Of a stretch of DNA of 40,886 nucleotides, positions 1 through 8,631 are shown piece after piece. Each line of letters begins with the position of its first letter. Position 1 is the first letter of the stretch. The DNA is from Gammaproteobacteria bacterium (GTDB taxonomy: Bacteria; Pseudomonadota; Gammaproteobacteria; Steroidobacterales; Steroidobacteraceae), in contig VBMV01000110.1 of assembly GCA_005878835.1 (NCBI GenBank), positions 1 to 40,886 on the forward strand. The letters run 5' to 3'. The notes below the pieces were generated by a model. That model worked only from the letters and a program-made list of their open reading frames with translations, ran no database searches and had not been told where the DNA came from. Made by a program: the position numbers and the translations under genes.

Positions 1-1280
1 CGGCGCAAAAACATCCGGTAATCGTCTGGATCTACGGCGGAGGTTTCACTATCGGCTCGAGCGGGATGGCGAACTACGATGGGGAAGGTCTCGCGCGCAA
101 AGGTGTCGTGTTCGTCAGTTTCAACTATCGCCTCGGTGTTCTGGGATTCATGGCGCACCCGGAGCTTACCGCGGAGAGCCCGCACAAGGCCTCGGGCAAC
201 TATGGGTTCCTGGACCAGGTCGCGGCCCTGAACTGGGTCCGACGCAACATCGCAGCATTCAGCGGCGATGCCGACAACGTGACCATCATGGGTCAGTCCG
301 CCGGCTCGATGTCGGTGTTCAGCCTGCAGGCAAGCTCGCTGACGCGCGGGTTGTTTCAGCGAGCCGTCGGTATGAGCGGGGGGCCGGGGTTGGGGCCCGA
401 GGCAGCCTCGCTTGCGAACGCCGAACAGCTCGGCGTGAGGTATCAGAAGGCCCTGAAGGCAGCGACGCTCGCGGAGCTCCGGCAGCTTCCCGCTGACAGG
501 ATTCTGGCGATCCAGAACGCCTGCGCTGCGGGCGCGTGTGGCGATGCGTTTCTGGCCCGCCCGATAGTCGATGGCTATTTCCTGTCCCAGGCGGCCCTCG
601 AGCTCTTCAAGGCCGGCAGGCAACGGGATGTCCCGCTGCTCGTGGGGTTCACGCGCGACGAAAGCTGGAACGAGCTCCTGACCGCGAGAACGCGCGAGCA
701 GTTCCATGATATCTCGCTTCGTCTGTACGGCGATCGGAGTGAAGAATTCCTGCGGCTCTACGCACCGTCCGACGATGGCGCCGTCAAGGATGTCGCGGCC
801 GACGCTGTGCGCGACGGGGGAATGGCATCGGCCATGCGCGCTTGGGCACGCGCTCAGCGAAGGACGGGCAAGTCGCGGGTGTACATGTACGTCTACTCTC
901 ATGGGCATCCCTACGCACCCGGAATCACGTTCTCAGATCTCGATCCGGCCACCGCAGGAGCCTATCACGCCAGTGAGATTCCCTTCTTCCTGGAGACACT
1001 GGATGCGCTGAACCTGTTTCGCGCTACGCGCGCTTGGCGAGATGACGACCGAAGGCTCTCGGATGAGATGTCCGACTGCATCGTCAAGTTTGCCCGGACC
1101 GGCGATCCGGCCACTACCCAGGTCCCGTGGCCCGCCTACGAGCCAACCGATGAGCGAATCGTCGAATTCGGCGACTCAATCAGGGTGGCGACTCTCGATA
1201 CGGCGAGGATGAACTTCATGTCGTCGGCGCACATGCAGTTCAGCGTCGGTGCTCCCGCGCTGCAACGGCGCGCCGACTGA
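1..1280 (+). CDS. Carboxylesterase type B (5'-truncated by the window edge)
   Basis: Alpha/beta-hydrolase of the carboxylesterase/para-nitrobenzyl esterase family, which hydrolyses carboxylic esters. The reading frame is already open at base 3, and the oxyanion-hole motif YGGGF is read at about bases 33-47, upstream of the first ATG (66); the real start therefore lies outside the window and probably carried a signal peptide. The nucleophile elbow GQSAGS has its Ser codon at 297-299, and a His in the family's HxSEIPFF motif lies near base 967. The C-terminus is complete and the stop is 21 bp before a TonB-dependent receptor on the same strand, so the pair probably forms an operon in which the receptor takes up a compound whose ester is cleaved here. 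Substrate unknown. Confidence 0.93.
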   Translation, partial: AQKHPVIVWIYGGGFTIGSSGMANYDGEGLARKGVVFVSFNYRLGVLGFMAHPELTAESPHKASGNYGFLDQVAALNWVRRNIAAFSGDADNVTIMGQSAGSMSVFSLQASSLTRGLFQRAVGMSGGPGLGPEAASLANAEQLGVRYQKALKAATLAELRQLPADRILAIQNACAAGACGDAFLARPIVDGYFLSQAALELFKAGRQRDVPLLVGFTRDESWNELLTARTREQFHDISLRLYGDRSEEFLRLYAPSDDGAVKDVAADAVRDGGMASAMRAWARAQRRTGKSRVYMYVYSHGHPYAPGITFSDLDPATAGAYHASEIPFFLETLDALNLFRATRAWRDDDRRLSDEMSDCIVKFARTGDPATTQVPWPAYEPTDERIVEFGDSIRVATLDTARMNFMSSAHMQFSVGAPALQRRAD

Positions 1281-1301
1281 ACAAATAACAGGGGAAAAGA
1301 A

Positions 1302-4232
1302 ATGTCTGCGATGAATCGATTTCACTGCGTTGCAATGAGCATCGCCTCGTTGGCGATACTCGCATGTCACGAGGTCGAAGCAGCCGAAGGAGCCGATGCC
1401 GCCGCGGACGAGAAGCTCGCCGAAGTGGTCGTGACGGGCTCATTGATCAGCGACCCCAACCGAACATCCTCCAGTCCGATCGTGATTACGACCGCCCAGG
1501 ACCTGCAACAGAGCGGTCCCGTCTCGATCGAATCTGCGCTGAATCAGTTGCCGCAGTTTGCACCCGCGGGGACTTCTGCCAACGGTGGCCAAGGTACTGG
1601 CGGCCACGCGACGGTCAATCTTCACGGCTTGGGCTCGAACCGCAATCTCGTGCTGCTGGACGGGAGGCGCTTGCCGCTGGCCGATATCTTCGGAGACGTG
1701 GATATCAACTTCATCCCGGAGTCGATCCTCTCCAGCGTGCAGACGATCACCGGCGGAGCTTCCGCGGTCTACGGCTCCGATGCGATGTCAGGGGTGGTCA
1801 ACTTCATCACGTTGAGCCACTTCGAGGGCATGACGACCGACCTCCAATACGGAAACTCGATCAAGAGCGATTTCGGCCAATTCTCCGGATCAACCGCTTT
1901 TGGGACCAAGTTTGCCGATGACAGAGGGCACGCACTGCTGTCGCTCGGTTACACACATCGGGAGGGACTCTCGGGAGCGCAGCGCGGATTCTTCAATCTG
2001 GTGACTCCCTCGTCATTCATCGGACAGGGGACGTTCGTGCCGTCGCCGACCAACCTGCCCAGCCAGGCGGCCGTGAATGCACTGTTCAGCGGCTACGGCG
2101 CCGCCACGCCGGTCAAGAATACGCTCAACCTGGGGTTCAACGAAGACGGAACGCTGTTCACGCAAACGGGCGCGAAGAACTATCGGGGTCCGACCACGAA
2201 CGGCTATGCCGTTCTCGCCGGTAACGTGAGAATGCCCGTCGGACCCCAGACCATCATCGAGAATCCATTGCAGCGGAAGTCGGTGTTCAGCAAGGTCGAC
2301 TATGCGCTCGCGCCGCAGGTCACCGTCTACGGCCAGGTGCTGTATGTCGACTCCGACGTGTTCACGAGCAGCGGCCGCAGCCTCACGCAGTTCGGCACCC
2401 TGACGACAATTCCGGTGACCAATCCCTTCATCCCGGCCGATCTGCGCGCGCTGCTTGCGACGCGGCCGAATCCGAACGCACCCTTCACCTGGAATGGACG
2501 ATACGTGGGTCTTCCGGTCAAGTCCTGGGATGAGCAGTACACGACGGCGCAGTACCTGGGAGGATTGCGGGGAAGCCTGCCTCTGAAGGACTGGACGTGG
2601 GACGTGTTCGCATCGTACGACACAACTGACCACCTGCAATCGAATCAGAATGCGGCCCTGAAGAGCCAGGTCCAGAACCTGCTCAACGCGCCGGATGGCG
2701 GTAACTCGATCTGCGCCGGAGGCTTCGATCCGTTCGGGCTCATCCACAGCACGGCCATTTCGCCGGCATGCCAGAACTACATGACAACGACCGCCCACAG
2801 CACGGAGCGTCTCACTCAGACCAATCTCCAGGGCGTGGTGCAAGCAGCGCTGTTCTCGTTGCCGGCGGGCGACGTCGTGGCGGCGCTGCTGGCCGATCAT
2901 CGGCGCAATACGTACAGCTATCACCCCGACTCGCAGCTCGCGGCGCAGAACATCGAAGCCGTCATCGCCTCACAGCCTTCCAAGGGGGCTATTGGGGTCA
3001 CCGAGGTGGCAGGCCAGGTGGACATCCCGCTACTGCGTGATCGGCCGCTCGCCAAGAAGCTGAGCCTCGGTGCAGCATTTCGGCACTCGAGCTACGACAC
3101 CTCCGGCGGCGTCAACACTTACGAGGGAGACCTGAGATGGTCGCCCGTACCGAGTTTTCTGGTTCGCGGCGGATATCAGCGCGCCGTGAGGGCGCCAAAC
3201 ATCGGCGAGCTGTTCGCTGCGGACAGCGGATCGCAAATAGCCTTCGGAACGCCGCCGGCCGCGATCGGCGATCCTTGCGACATTCGTTCGAGCGCGCGAA
3301 CGGGCGCGAGCGGAGCCAGGGTGCGTGCGTTGTGCCTCGCGCAAGGGATTCCGGCGGCGGTGATCGACAACTATACGTTTCCGACGACGGCGACTGCAGG
3401 GGACACGCGCGGAAACCCGGATCTGCAGCCGGAGACGGCCAATACATACAACCTCGGATTTTCCTGGACCTCCGCGGCGGCCGCGCCGCTGCTGGCCGGG
3501 CTGTCAGCATCCGTCGACTACTACAAAATCAGCATCAGCGAGGTGATCTCGGTGGTTCCGGGCCTGACTGCGCTGAGCAAGTGCTACAACCTGGACGGCT
3601 CCAATCCGAGCTATGCGGTGACCAATGAGTTCTGCCAGCTGTTGAGGCGCGATGCGAACGGCTTGCTGCAGGTGATCCAGACGCCGTACCTCAACCTCGG
3701 GGGTCTCAAGACCGATGGCCTGGACATGCAGCTCGGTTGGAACGTCGCGTTGGCGGATCTCGGGCTCGGTCATGCCCGCGGACGGGTCTCCTTCAATAGC
3801 GGTATCGGATACCTCCACGCATACTCGGTGCAGACGCTTCCGGGTACGCTATTTCAGGATTTCAGCGGAACCAACACCATCGCCGCGAGCTATAACCTGA
3901 GCGCGAGTTTTCCCAAGTGGAAGACCATTACCACTCTCGGCTACGGGCTGGGCGGTGCAACCGTGTCGGTGCGCTGGCGATACCAGACGGCCATGAAGGA
4001 CGTCACGGCGGTCACGACGCCTGCGAATCCGGGCGTGGGCGTCAATGCCTATAGCTTGTTCGACGTCTTCGGGTCCTGCGACATCAAAAAGCAATGGCAG
4101 ATTCGGGCGGGTGTGACGAACGCAGGAAACCATGGCCCGATGCTCGTCTCGAGCTCCCAGACCAGCACCGATCCCAGCGTATTCGACGTCGTCGGGCGCT
4201 CTTACTACGTGGGAGTGCACGTCACTCTGTAG
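1302..4232 (+). CDS. TonB-dependent outer-membrane receptor (976 aa)
   Basis: Energised outer-membrane transporter. The N-terminus is a signal peptide ending near VEAAEG; a TonB-box-like stretch (LAEVVVTG) follows at about residue 40. The plug domain spans roughly residues 45-170, with the typical LHGLGSNRNLVLLDGRR and GGASAVYGSDAMSGVVNF motifs, and the rest is the 22-strand barrel ending in a hydrophobic C-terminus (YVGVHVTL). Length is normal for the large proteobacterial TBDR group. The ATG at 1302 has a good ribosome site (GGGGAAAAG) just upstream; a second ATG at 1311 is possible. It lacks the N-terminal carboxypeptidase-like domain of the Bacteroidota type. It follows the carboxylesterase by 21 bp. 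The ligand is unknown; neither siderophore nor B12 motifs are diagnostic here. Confidence 0.95.
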   Translation: MSAMNRFHCVAMSIASLAILACHEVEAAEGADAAADEKLAEVVVTGSLISDPNRTSSSPIVITTAQDLQQSGPVSIESALNQLPQFAPAGTSANGGQGTGGHATVNLHGLGSNRNLVLLDGRRLPLADIFGDVDINFIPESILSSVQTITGGASAVYGSDAMSGVVNFITLSHFEGMTTDLQYGNSIKSDFGQFSGSTAFGTKFADDRGHALLSLGYTHREGLSGAQRGFFNLVTPSSFIGQGTFVPSPTNLPSQAAVNALFSGYGAATPVKNTLNLGFNEDGTLFTQTGAKNYRGPTTNGYAVLAGNVRMPVGPQTIIENPLQRKSVFSKVDYALAPQVTVYGQVLYVDSDVFTSSGRSLTQFGTLTTIPVTNPFIPADLRALLATRPNPNAPFTWNGRYVGLPVKSWDEQYTTAQYLGGLRGSLPLKDWTWDVFASYDTTDHLQSNQNAALKSQVQNLLNAPDGGNSICAGGFDPFGLIHSTAISPACQNYMTTTAHSTERLTQTNLQGVVQAALFSLPAGDVVAALLADHRRNTYSYHPDSQLAAQNIEAVIASQPSKGAIGVTEVAGQVDIPLLRDRPLAKKLSLGAAFRHSSYDTSGGVNTYEGDLRWSPVPSFLVRGGYQRAVRAPNIGELFAADSGSQIAFGTPPAAIGDPCDIRSSARTGASGARVRALCLAQGIPAAVIDNYTFPTTATAGDTRGNPDLQPETANTYNLGFSWTSAAAAPLLAGLSASVDYYKISISEVISVVPGLTALSKCYNLDGSNPSYAVTNEFCQLLRRDANGLLQVIQTPYLNLGGLKTDGLDMQLGWNVALADLGLGHARGRVSFNSGIGYLHAYSVQTLPGTLFQDFSGTNTIAASYNLSASFPKWKTITTLGYGLGGATVSVRWRYQTAMKDVTAVTTPANPGVGVNAYSLFDVFGSCDIKKQWQIRAGVTNAGNHGPMLVSSSQTSTDPSVFDVVGRSYYVGVHVTL

Positions 4233-4412
4233 GCCATGAGCCGGTGACCTCCGCAGTGCCTCGGTGCTCGATAAGGGAGTTGATTTGCGCGATGGTAGCG
4301 GCTCTTTGCCGGAAATCGCTGCTGCCGCATGTATTCCGCATGCGACGCGTCGCCGGGAATTCGCAGCGGCGCTACCGCGGCAATTACGAACGACGATGGT
4401 TGGCGTGTGTCT

Positions 4413-4467
4413 GCGCCGGCAGGGATTGAAACGGTCCTCCTTTCGGACCTGTCGATATAGCCGGCGC
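4413..4467. other. Nested inverted repeat between convergent genes
   Basis: GCGCCGGC at 4413-4420 is perfectly complementary to GCCGGCGC at 4460-4467, and inside it GGTCC (4433-4437) pairs with GGACC (4445-4449). It lies in the 275-bp gap between the stop codons of the receptor and the formamidase. It may act as a bidirectional transcript end, but no T-run follows in either direction. The rest of the gap (4233-4507) shows no gene. Confidence 0.45.
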
Positions 4468-4507
4468 GGGGGCGAAGTTCCTTGAGTGCGCTGGCCGCGG
4501 ATTGCGG

Positions 4508-5539
4508 CTACCTGGGGACGAAAATGCTCTTCGGCAGACGCACGTGGACACCGACGTTCGGCTTGTCGACCAGCTGCGTAATGGCCACGTTCCCGGCGAT
4601 GCTGACCAGCTGATACGCCTCGTGATGCGTCAGCTGCTTCTCGGTCACCAGGAAATCAACCATTTCCTGGATCGCCGTGCGGGTGGCCACGTTGAGATCC
4701 GGATCGGTGGCCATGCTGATGTAGTCGGTCGGCGTCTTGGCCCGCGGCCAGGTGAGCTTCATGTCCTTGCGCACGGTGAGTTGCAGGCGGCCGCGCAGCG
4801 AGGTCTCAATCGCAGTCTGATCGACTTCGCCATCACCCTGCGCGACGTGGCCGTCGCCGACCTCGAACAGGGCACCACGGGCAAAGACCGGGATATCCAG
4901 CGTGCTGCCCGCCACCAGCTCGCGATTGTCGAGATTGCCGGCGTGACGCCCGGGCGGATTGCTGCTGACGCGTCCGGCCTCGGGCGCAGGCGCGACGCCC
5001 ATGCTGCCGAAGAAAGGTCGCAGTGGTATCATGATCCCGGGAGCGAACTGCGCGGTCATCCGGTGGCGGTCGAGTGGGATGATGCGCACCGGCGCGTTCG
5101 GCTCGCAATTTTCCGGCAAGACCCCCTTGCAGCCGTTGTAGCCATAGTCGATTGACAGGTCGATCGACTGAATCCTGACCTCGAGCACATCGCCTGGCTC
5201 TGCACCTTCCACATACACCGGGCCCGTCAGGATGTGCCCCCCGGGGCCACGCCGATCACCAGTCACCTGACTGACGATTTCCTTGAGCGAGGTTTGGATG
5301 CGATCGTCGGGTACCCCGGCCTTCGCCAGCCCTTCGGGCGTGTTGGTCAGTAGTGTATCGACGTCGATGACGTCGCCCGAGGCAATCCGCAAGGCCGGGG
5401 GCGCTTCAGACCAGTAGTAGCCGTACACGATGGTGGCCGCTGTGGCTTCGAGTCGGTGCACCTGCGGGGAGCGTGCGTGAACCGCTGCCGCCGTGAGGAA
5501 CGCGAGCAGGCTCACGGAAAGGGTCAGATTTCGGTACAT
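4508..5539 (-). CDS. Secreted acetamidase/formamidase family protein
   Basis: Member of the FmdA/AmdA family, whose known members hydrolyse formamide or acetamide to ammonia and the acid. The family core is evident: GHILTGPVYVEGAEPGD, then GVAPAPEAGRVSSNPPGRHAGNLDNREL, then FEVGDGHVAQGDGEV. The N-terminus (MYRNLTLSVSLLAFLTAAAVHA) is a clear signal peptide, so the enzyme is predicted to act in the periplasm, unlike the classical cytoplasmic formamidases. The ATG at 5539 was chosen because GGGAGG lies 8-13 bases before it; a GTG at 5560 would put the signal peptide behind an odd extension. It is convergent with the receptor. The substrate could be any small amide; confidence in family is high, in substrate low. 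Confidence 0.88.
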   Translation of the reverse strand: MYRNLTLSVSLLAFLTAAAVHARSPQVHRLEATAATIVYGYYWSEAPPALRIASGDVIDVDTLLTNTPEGLAKAGVPDDRIQTSLKEIVSQVTGDRRGPGGHILTGPVYVEGAEPGDVLEVRIQSIDLSIDYGYNGCKGVLPENCEPNAPVRIIPLDRHRMTAQFAPGIMIPLRPFFGSMGVAPAPEAGRVSSNPPGRHAGNLDNRELVAGSTLDIPVFARGALFEVGDGHVAQGDGEVDQTAIETSLRGRLQLTVRKDMKLTWPRAKTPTDYISMATDPDLNVATRTAIQEMVDFLVTEKQLTHHEAYQLVSIAGNVAITQLVDKPNVGVHVRLPKSIFVPR

Positions 5540-5562
5540 GGATACCCGCCTCCCGTACACGA

Positions 5563-5664
5563 GACCTCCGGCGATATGTAGTCGGCAAGCGTGCGGCGGC
5601 CGAGTTCGGTGCGAAACTTGCAGATCACACCGAACGGCTTGTTGAAAGGGATCAGCACGCGTGA
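5563..5664 (-). pseudogene. Remnant of an RluE/RluB-type rRNA pseudouridine synthase gene
   Basis: A frame on the - strand reads SRVLIPFNKPFGVICKFR and then GRRTLADYI, which closely matches the start of the catalytic domain of RsuA/RluE pseudouridine synthases (typically ILFNKPYGVL.QF....GRPTLADYI). Homology ends after about 33 residues, before the catalytic GRLD motif, where the sequence runs into the start of the formamidase gene. It sits in the 127-bp gap between the radical SAM gene and the formamidase and is most likely the 5' end of a deleted gene. A perfect 8-bp inverted repeat (5604-5611 with 5628-5635) lies inside it and is probably incidental. Confidence 0.6.
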
Positions 5665-5666
5665 AA

Positions 5667-7637
5667 TCAGCCGAGAAAGCGCTCGATTAAGTCCGGCGGC
5701 ACGGTTGTGACCGGCACGGAAAGAAGCGAACCGCGGCGACCGTGATGCCGGCCGCCGCGACGACGGCCTTCCGGGCACGGCTCGAACCACTCACGCACGT
5801 CGGCATCGAGGCCCACACCGTGCATGTAGTTGTAAAGAGCCTTGCGCAGGCCGCTGCCTAAGAAGTCATGGTCCGTGCCTACGGGGTCGTCGAACTCGAT
5901 GTCGTTACGTGCAAACGTAACGTTTCGTGGCGGGCGCAGTGTGATGCCGTATTCCTCGGGATGCAGACCTATTGGTGAGTGCGCCGTCGCCGCGAAGCGA
6001 TGCCAGTACGCCGATTGGATGCAGCCGGCCGCGAATAGCTGGCGCACGCGCTCGAGCGCGTCGATCGTGTCCTGTGCGGTCTCCGTCGGGAAGCCATACA
6101 TCAAATACGCGTGCACCATGATGCCTGCATCGCTGAACGCGCGAGTCACGCGCGCCACTTGTTCGACGGTGACGCCTTTGTGCATGAGCTCGAGCAATCG
6201 ATCCGAGGCCGCTTCGAGCCCGCCGCTCACGGCTACGCAGCCGGCTGCGGCGAGCAGACGGCACAGCTCGGGCGTGAAGGTTTTCTCGAAACGAATGTTG
6301 CCCCACCACGTGATGCTGAGTTTCTCGTCGATGAGGCGCTTTGCGAGTGCACGCATGCCTGCCGGCGGCGCGGCCTCGTCGACCAGGTGGAAGCCCGTCT
6401 CGTCCGTCTCCGCGATCAGCGCTCGAATGCGCTGCATGACGATGTCCTCACCCGGCCGGTCGTAACGGCCGATGTAGTCGAGCGAGACGTCGCAGAACGA
6501 GCATTTCTTCCAATAGCAGCCGTGCGCCAGCGTAATCTTGTTCCAGCGGCCATCCGACCAGAAGCGGTGCATCGGGTTTAGCATTTCCATCACGGACACG
6601 TATTGACCGAGCGGCAGGCCGTCGTACGTCGGAATGCCCGTGTCGCGTTGTGGAATGTCATGCTGGGTTGGATCGTTCTCGAACACGACTTCCGCGCCTT
6701 TGCGCACATACGTGCGGACGAGCGCTGCTTGGCGGCCCCGCAGCCGGATCAGCAGATTCAGCAGAGGCCGCTCCCCGTCATCCAGAGTCACGTAGTCGAA
6801 GTAGTCGAATACGCGCGGGTCGCGCAGCGAACGGAGCTCCGTGTTGACCCAGCCGCCGCCGAGAATCAGCGTTGCCTTCGGTGCAGCCGCGCGGATCGTG
6901 CGCGCCATGCGAAATGCGCCGTAGACATTACCGGGAAACGGCGCGGTCACGGCGACGACGTCAGGTGCCTGGGTAATTAACTCGCGCGTGAGCTCGTCGA
7001 GCGTTGTGTCGACGAGTGTGGGCTCGCCCGTCAGCGCCTCGTGCAGCGGTTCGAACGACGTGGCGCTTGCGGCGAGTCGCTCGCCATAGCGCGCGAGCTC
7101 GAAGCGTGGGTCGATGCCGACGCGCCAAACGTCGGCGAGGTCGTCGATGTACAGGCTCGCGAGGTAACGAGCCTGCTCCGTCGTGCCGAGGGTGCCGAAC
7201 GCGGACAGCAGCTGCTCGTCGAACGCCGCATGCTCGCCCGTGGGAGGCGGGCTCAAATGCTCGAAGCGTGGTCCTTCGGGAAGAAACGCGCGCCCGACGA
7301 TACGAAATGCCAAGCTCGGATCGCGGCGTTGCAGGAACCGAATGGCCGGCCCCACGGTGTCGGCGTAACGCTTGGCATGCTTAAGAAAGTGAGCGATCGA
7401 CGACGGCACCGGAGCACACTTCCCGGCGGTCCGCGCGCGCTGGCGGAGCACGTTGGCCGCGCGCGCGACGAGCGGCGCTGAGAACAGCCGCAGGAATAAC
7501 GTGAGCGAGGCGTCGGCTTGTGTCAGCTCGAGCCCGAGGTCGGCTGCGTGCAGGCGCAGAAAGCCCATCAGATACGCCGTCGCGGGATACGGAGTATTCA
7601 GCTGGCTCATCGGGGGTGTGACGAGCAGGAGGCGCAT
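5667..7637 (-). CDS. B12-binding-domain-type radical SAM protein (656 aa)
   Basis: Radical SAM enzyme of the cobalamin-binding class. The N-terminus (MRLLLVTPPMSQLNTPYPA) is the usual beginning of the B12-binding-like fold, which continues to about residue 330 (LILGGGWVNTEL, DYVTLDDGERPL). No classical DxHxxG cobalamin motif was seen. The 4Fe-4S motif is C374, C379 and C382 (GCYWKKCSFC), a C-x4-C-x2-C spacing instead of C-x3-C-x2-C. The SAM-domain barrel follows (WWGNIRFEK, GGLEAASDRLLELMHKG, MVHAYLMYGFPTET). The C-terminus is Arg/Gly rich. The start at 7637 matches family N-termini, although an upstream TTG at 7715 has a better ribosome site (AGAGG). Product unknown; relatives act in methyl transfer or natural-product modification. 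Confidence 0.88.
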   Translation of the reverse strand: MRLLLVTPPMSQLNTPYPATAYLMGFLRLHAADLGLELTQADASLTLFLRLFSAPLVARAANVLRQRARTAGKCAPVPSSIAHFLKHAKRYADTVGPAIRFLQRRDPSLAFRIVGRAFLPEGPRFEHLSPPPTGEHAAFDEQLLSAFGTLGTTEQARYLASLYIDDLADVWRVGIDPRFELARYGERLAASATSFEPLHEALTGEPTLVDTTLDELTRELITQAPDVVAVTAPFPGNVYGAFRMARTIRAAAPKATLILGGGWVNTELRSLRDPRVFDYFDYVTLDDGERPLLNLLIRLRGRQAALVRTYVRKGAEVVFENDPTQHDIPQRDTGIPTYDGLPLGQYVSVMEMLNPMHRFWSDGRWNKITLAHGCYWKKCSFCDVSLDYIGRYDRPGEDIVMQRIRALIAETDETGFHLVDEAAPPAGMRALAKRLIDEKLSITWWGNIRFEKTFTPELCRLLAAAGCVAVSGGLEAASDRLLELMHKGVTVEQVARVTRAFSDAGIMVHAYLMYGFPTETAQDTIDALERVRQLFAAGCIQSAYWHRFAATAHSPIGLHPEEYGITLRPPRNVTFARNDIEFDDPVGTDHDFLGSGLRKALYNYMHGVGLDADVREWFEPCPEGRRRGGRHHGRRGSLLSVPVTTVPPDLIERFLG

Positions 7638-7798
7638 GGAAAATGCAGGGTAGCGCACCTGATGCACTACGGCATAGGGGACCAGTGCCAGCGTCGTGGC
7701 TTGATTCGGCCTCAAGGCGACCTCTGAGCCGCCCTGCGGGCCGCTGCCTCGAGAGGGCGGTCCAGGCTCCCCGCGAAAGCTTACTGAGCCGGTATCTA

Positions 7799-8338
7799 CT
7801 ACCCCAGGGGAATTCGGTTGACGACCGCCGAAAGCGTCTCCTCACCGAGCGAGAGATACAAATGCTGTTCAGACACCGTCAGCGTGAACTGCGTTCGCCG
7901 TTGCAGCCGTTGCGCGAGATCTGAGAGCCAATCGAAGTCCATTGCGTAGAGTTCGAGCGCCTCTATGCGATGGATCCGCTCCCCGCGAAGCCGTGCCGCC
8001 AGTTGCACGGCATCCTTGTGCGTATAAACGGCTACGCGCGGCGCAGCCTTGCTCGCCCGATGCAGCCGCATCGCGTCGGGGGCGCCGACATCAATCCACG
8101 CTTTCAACACCCCCGTCAGGTCGCGCACCGCGATCGCCGGCTCGTCAGGCTCGGACAATCCGTTCGAAAGCGCGATCCCTTCGGTGTACTCGAGACAATA
8201 GGCGAGCACCCGCGTCAACATGTGCTGCGGCGTCTCTGACGGATGACGTGCGACGCTAACCCTCAGCGACTCGTAAACGCTGCTGTCGGAGTTCGCAAGC
8301 TCGATGTCGAATACGTAGATGGTGTCGCCGAGTGCCAT
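7799..8338 (-). CDS. yaeQ: YaeQ family protein
   Basis: 179-residue protein matching YaeQ in length and throughout: the N-terminal MALGDTIYVFDIELANSD, the central ARHPSETPQHMLTRVLAY, the DEPAIAVRDLTGVLKAWIDVG block and the C-terminal LTVSEQHLYLS. YaeQ proteins have a PD-(D/E)xK nuclease-like fold and are widespread in gamma- and betaproteobacteria; their role is not settled (E. coli YaeQ was once proposed to compensate for RfaH loss). Cytoplasmic, no signal peptide. The ATG at 8338 fits the family start, though no clear Shine-Dalgarno precedes it. It is separated by 161 bp from the radical SAM gene on the same strand and is probably transcribed alone. Confidence 0.9.
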   Translation of the reverse strand: MALGDTIYVFDIELANSDSSVYESLRVSVARHPSETPQHMLTRVLAYCLEYTEGIALSNGLSEPDEPAIAVRDLTGVLKAWIDVGAPDAMRLHRASKAAPRVAVYTHKDAVQLAARLRGERIHRIEALELYAMDFDWLSDLAQRLQRRTQFTLTVSEQHLYLSLGEETLSAVVNRIPLG

Positions 8339-8631
8339 AAATCATTCGCCGCTCTGACGTGCAGTACCTGGGCTCCCTCGGCGACCGGCCGGTACGCGGG
8401 AATACCGGCTTCCATGCGCCTAAGATGCGGGTTTTTCAGATTGCACAGAGTATCTCAGTTTCTGGCGCGCTATCTGCGCGAGTGAGCACAGGTCCTTCGA
8501 AAACCGGATGCGGCTTCCCCGGGTGCAGCCTCGCCTACTTGGCTACGAGCGGTCAGAGCTTGTCCGCGCCTCGGGTCGAGGTGTCCCGATCAAAACAGTC
8601 AGGAACGAGGGGAGCCGGTGCAGGAGGCGCC
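8339..8631. other. Intergenic stretch without recognised gene
   Basis: About 290 bp between yaeQ and the DinB-like gene. A perfect 7-bp inverted repeat (GCCGGTA at 8388-8394, TACCGGC at 8403-8409) is present, 50 bp upstream of yaeQ. No convincing promoter hexamers or coding remnant were recognised. Confidence 0.4.

Noticed and set aside
4421-4431. GGGATTGAAAC, resembling the end of many CRISPR repeats
   Set aside because: It occurs once, with no second copy at spacer distance and no cas gene nearby.
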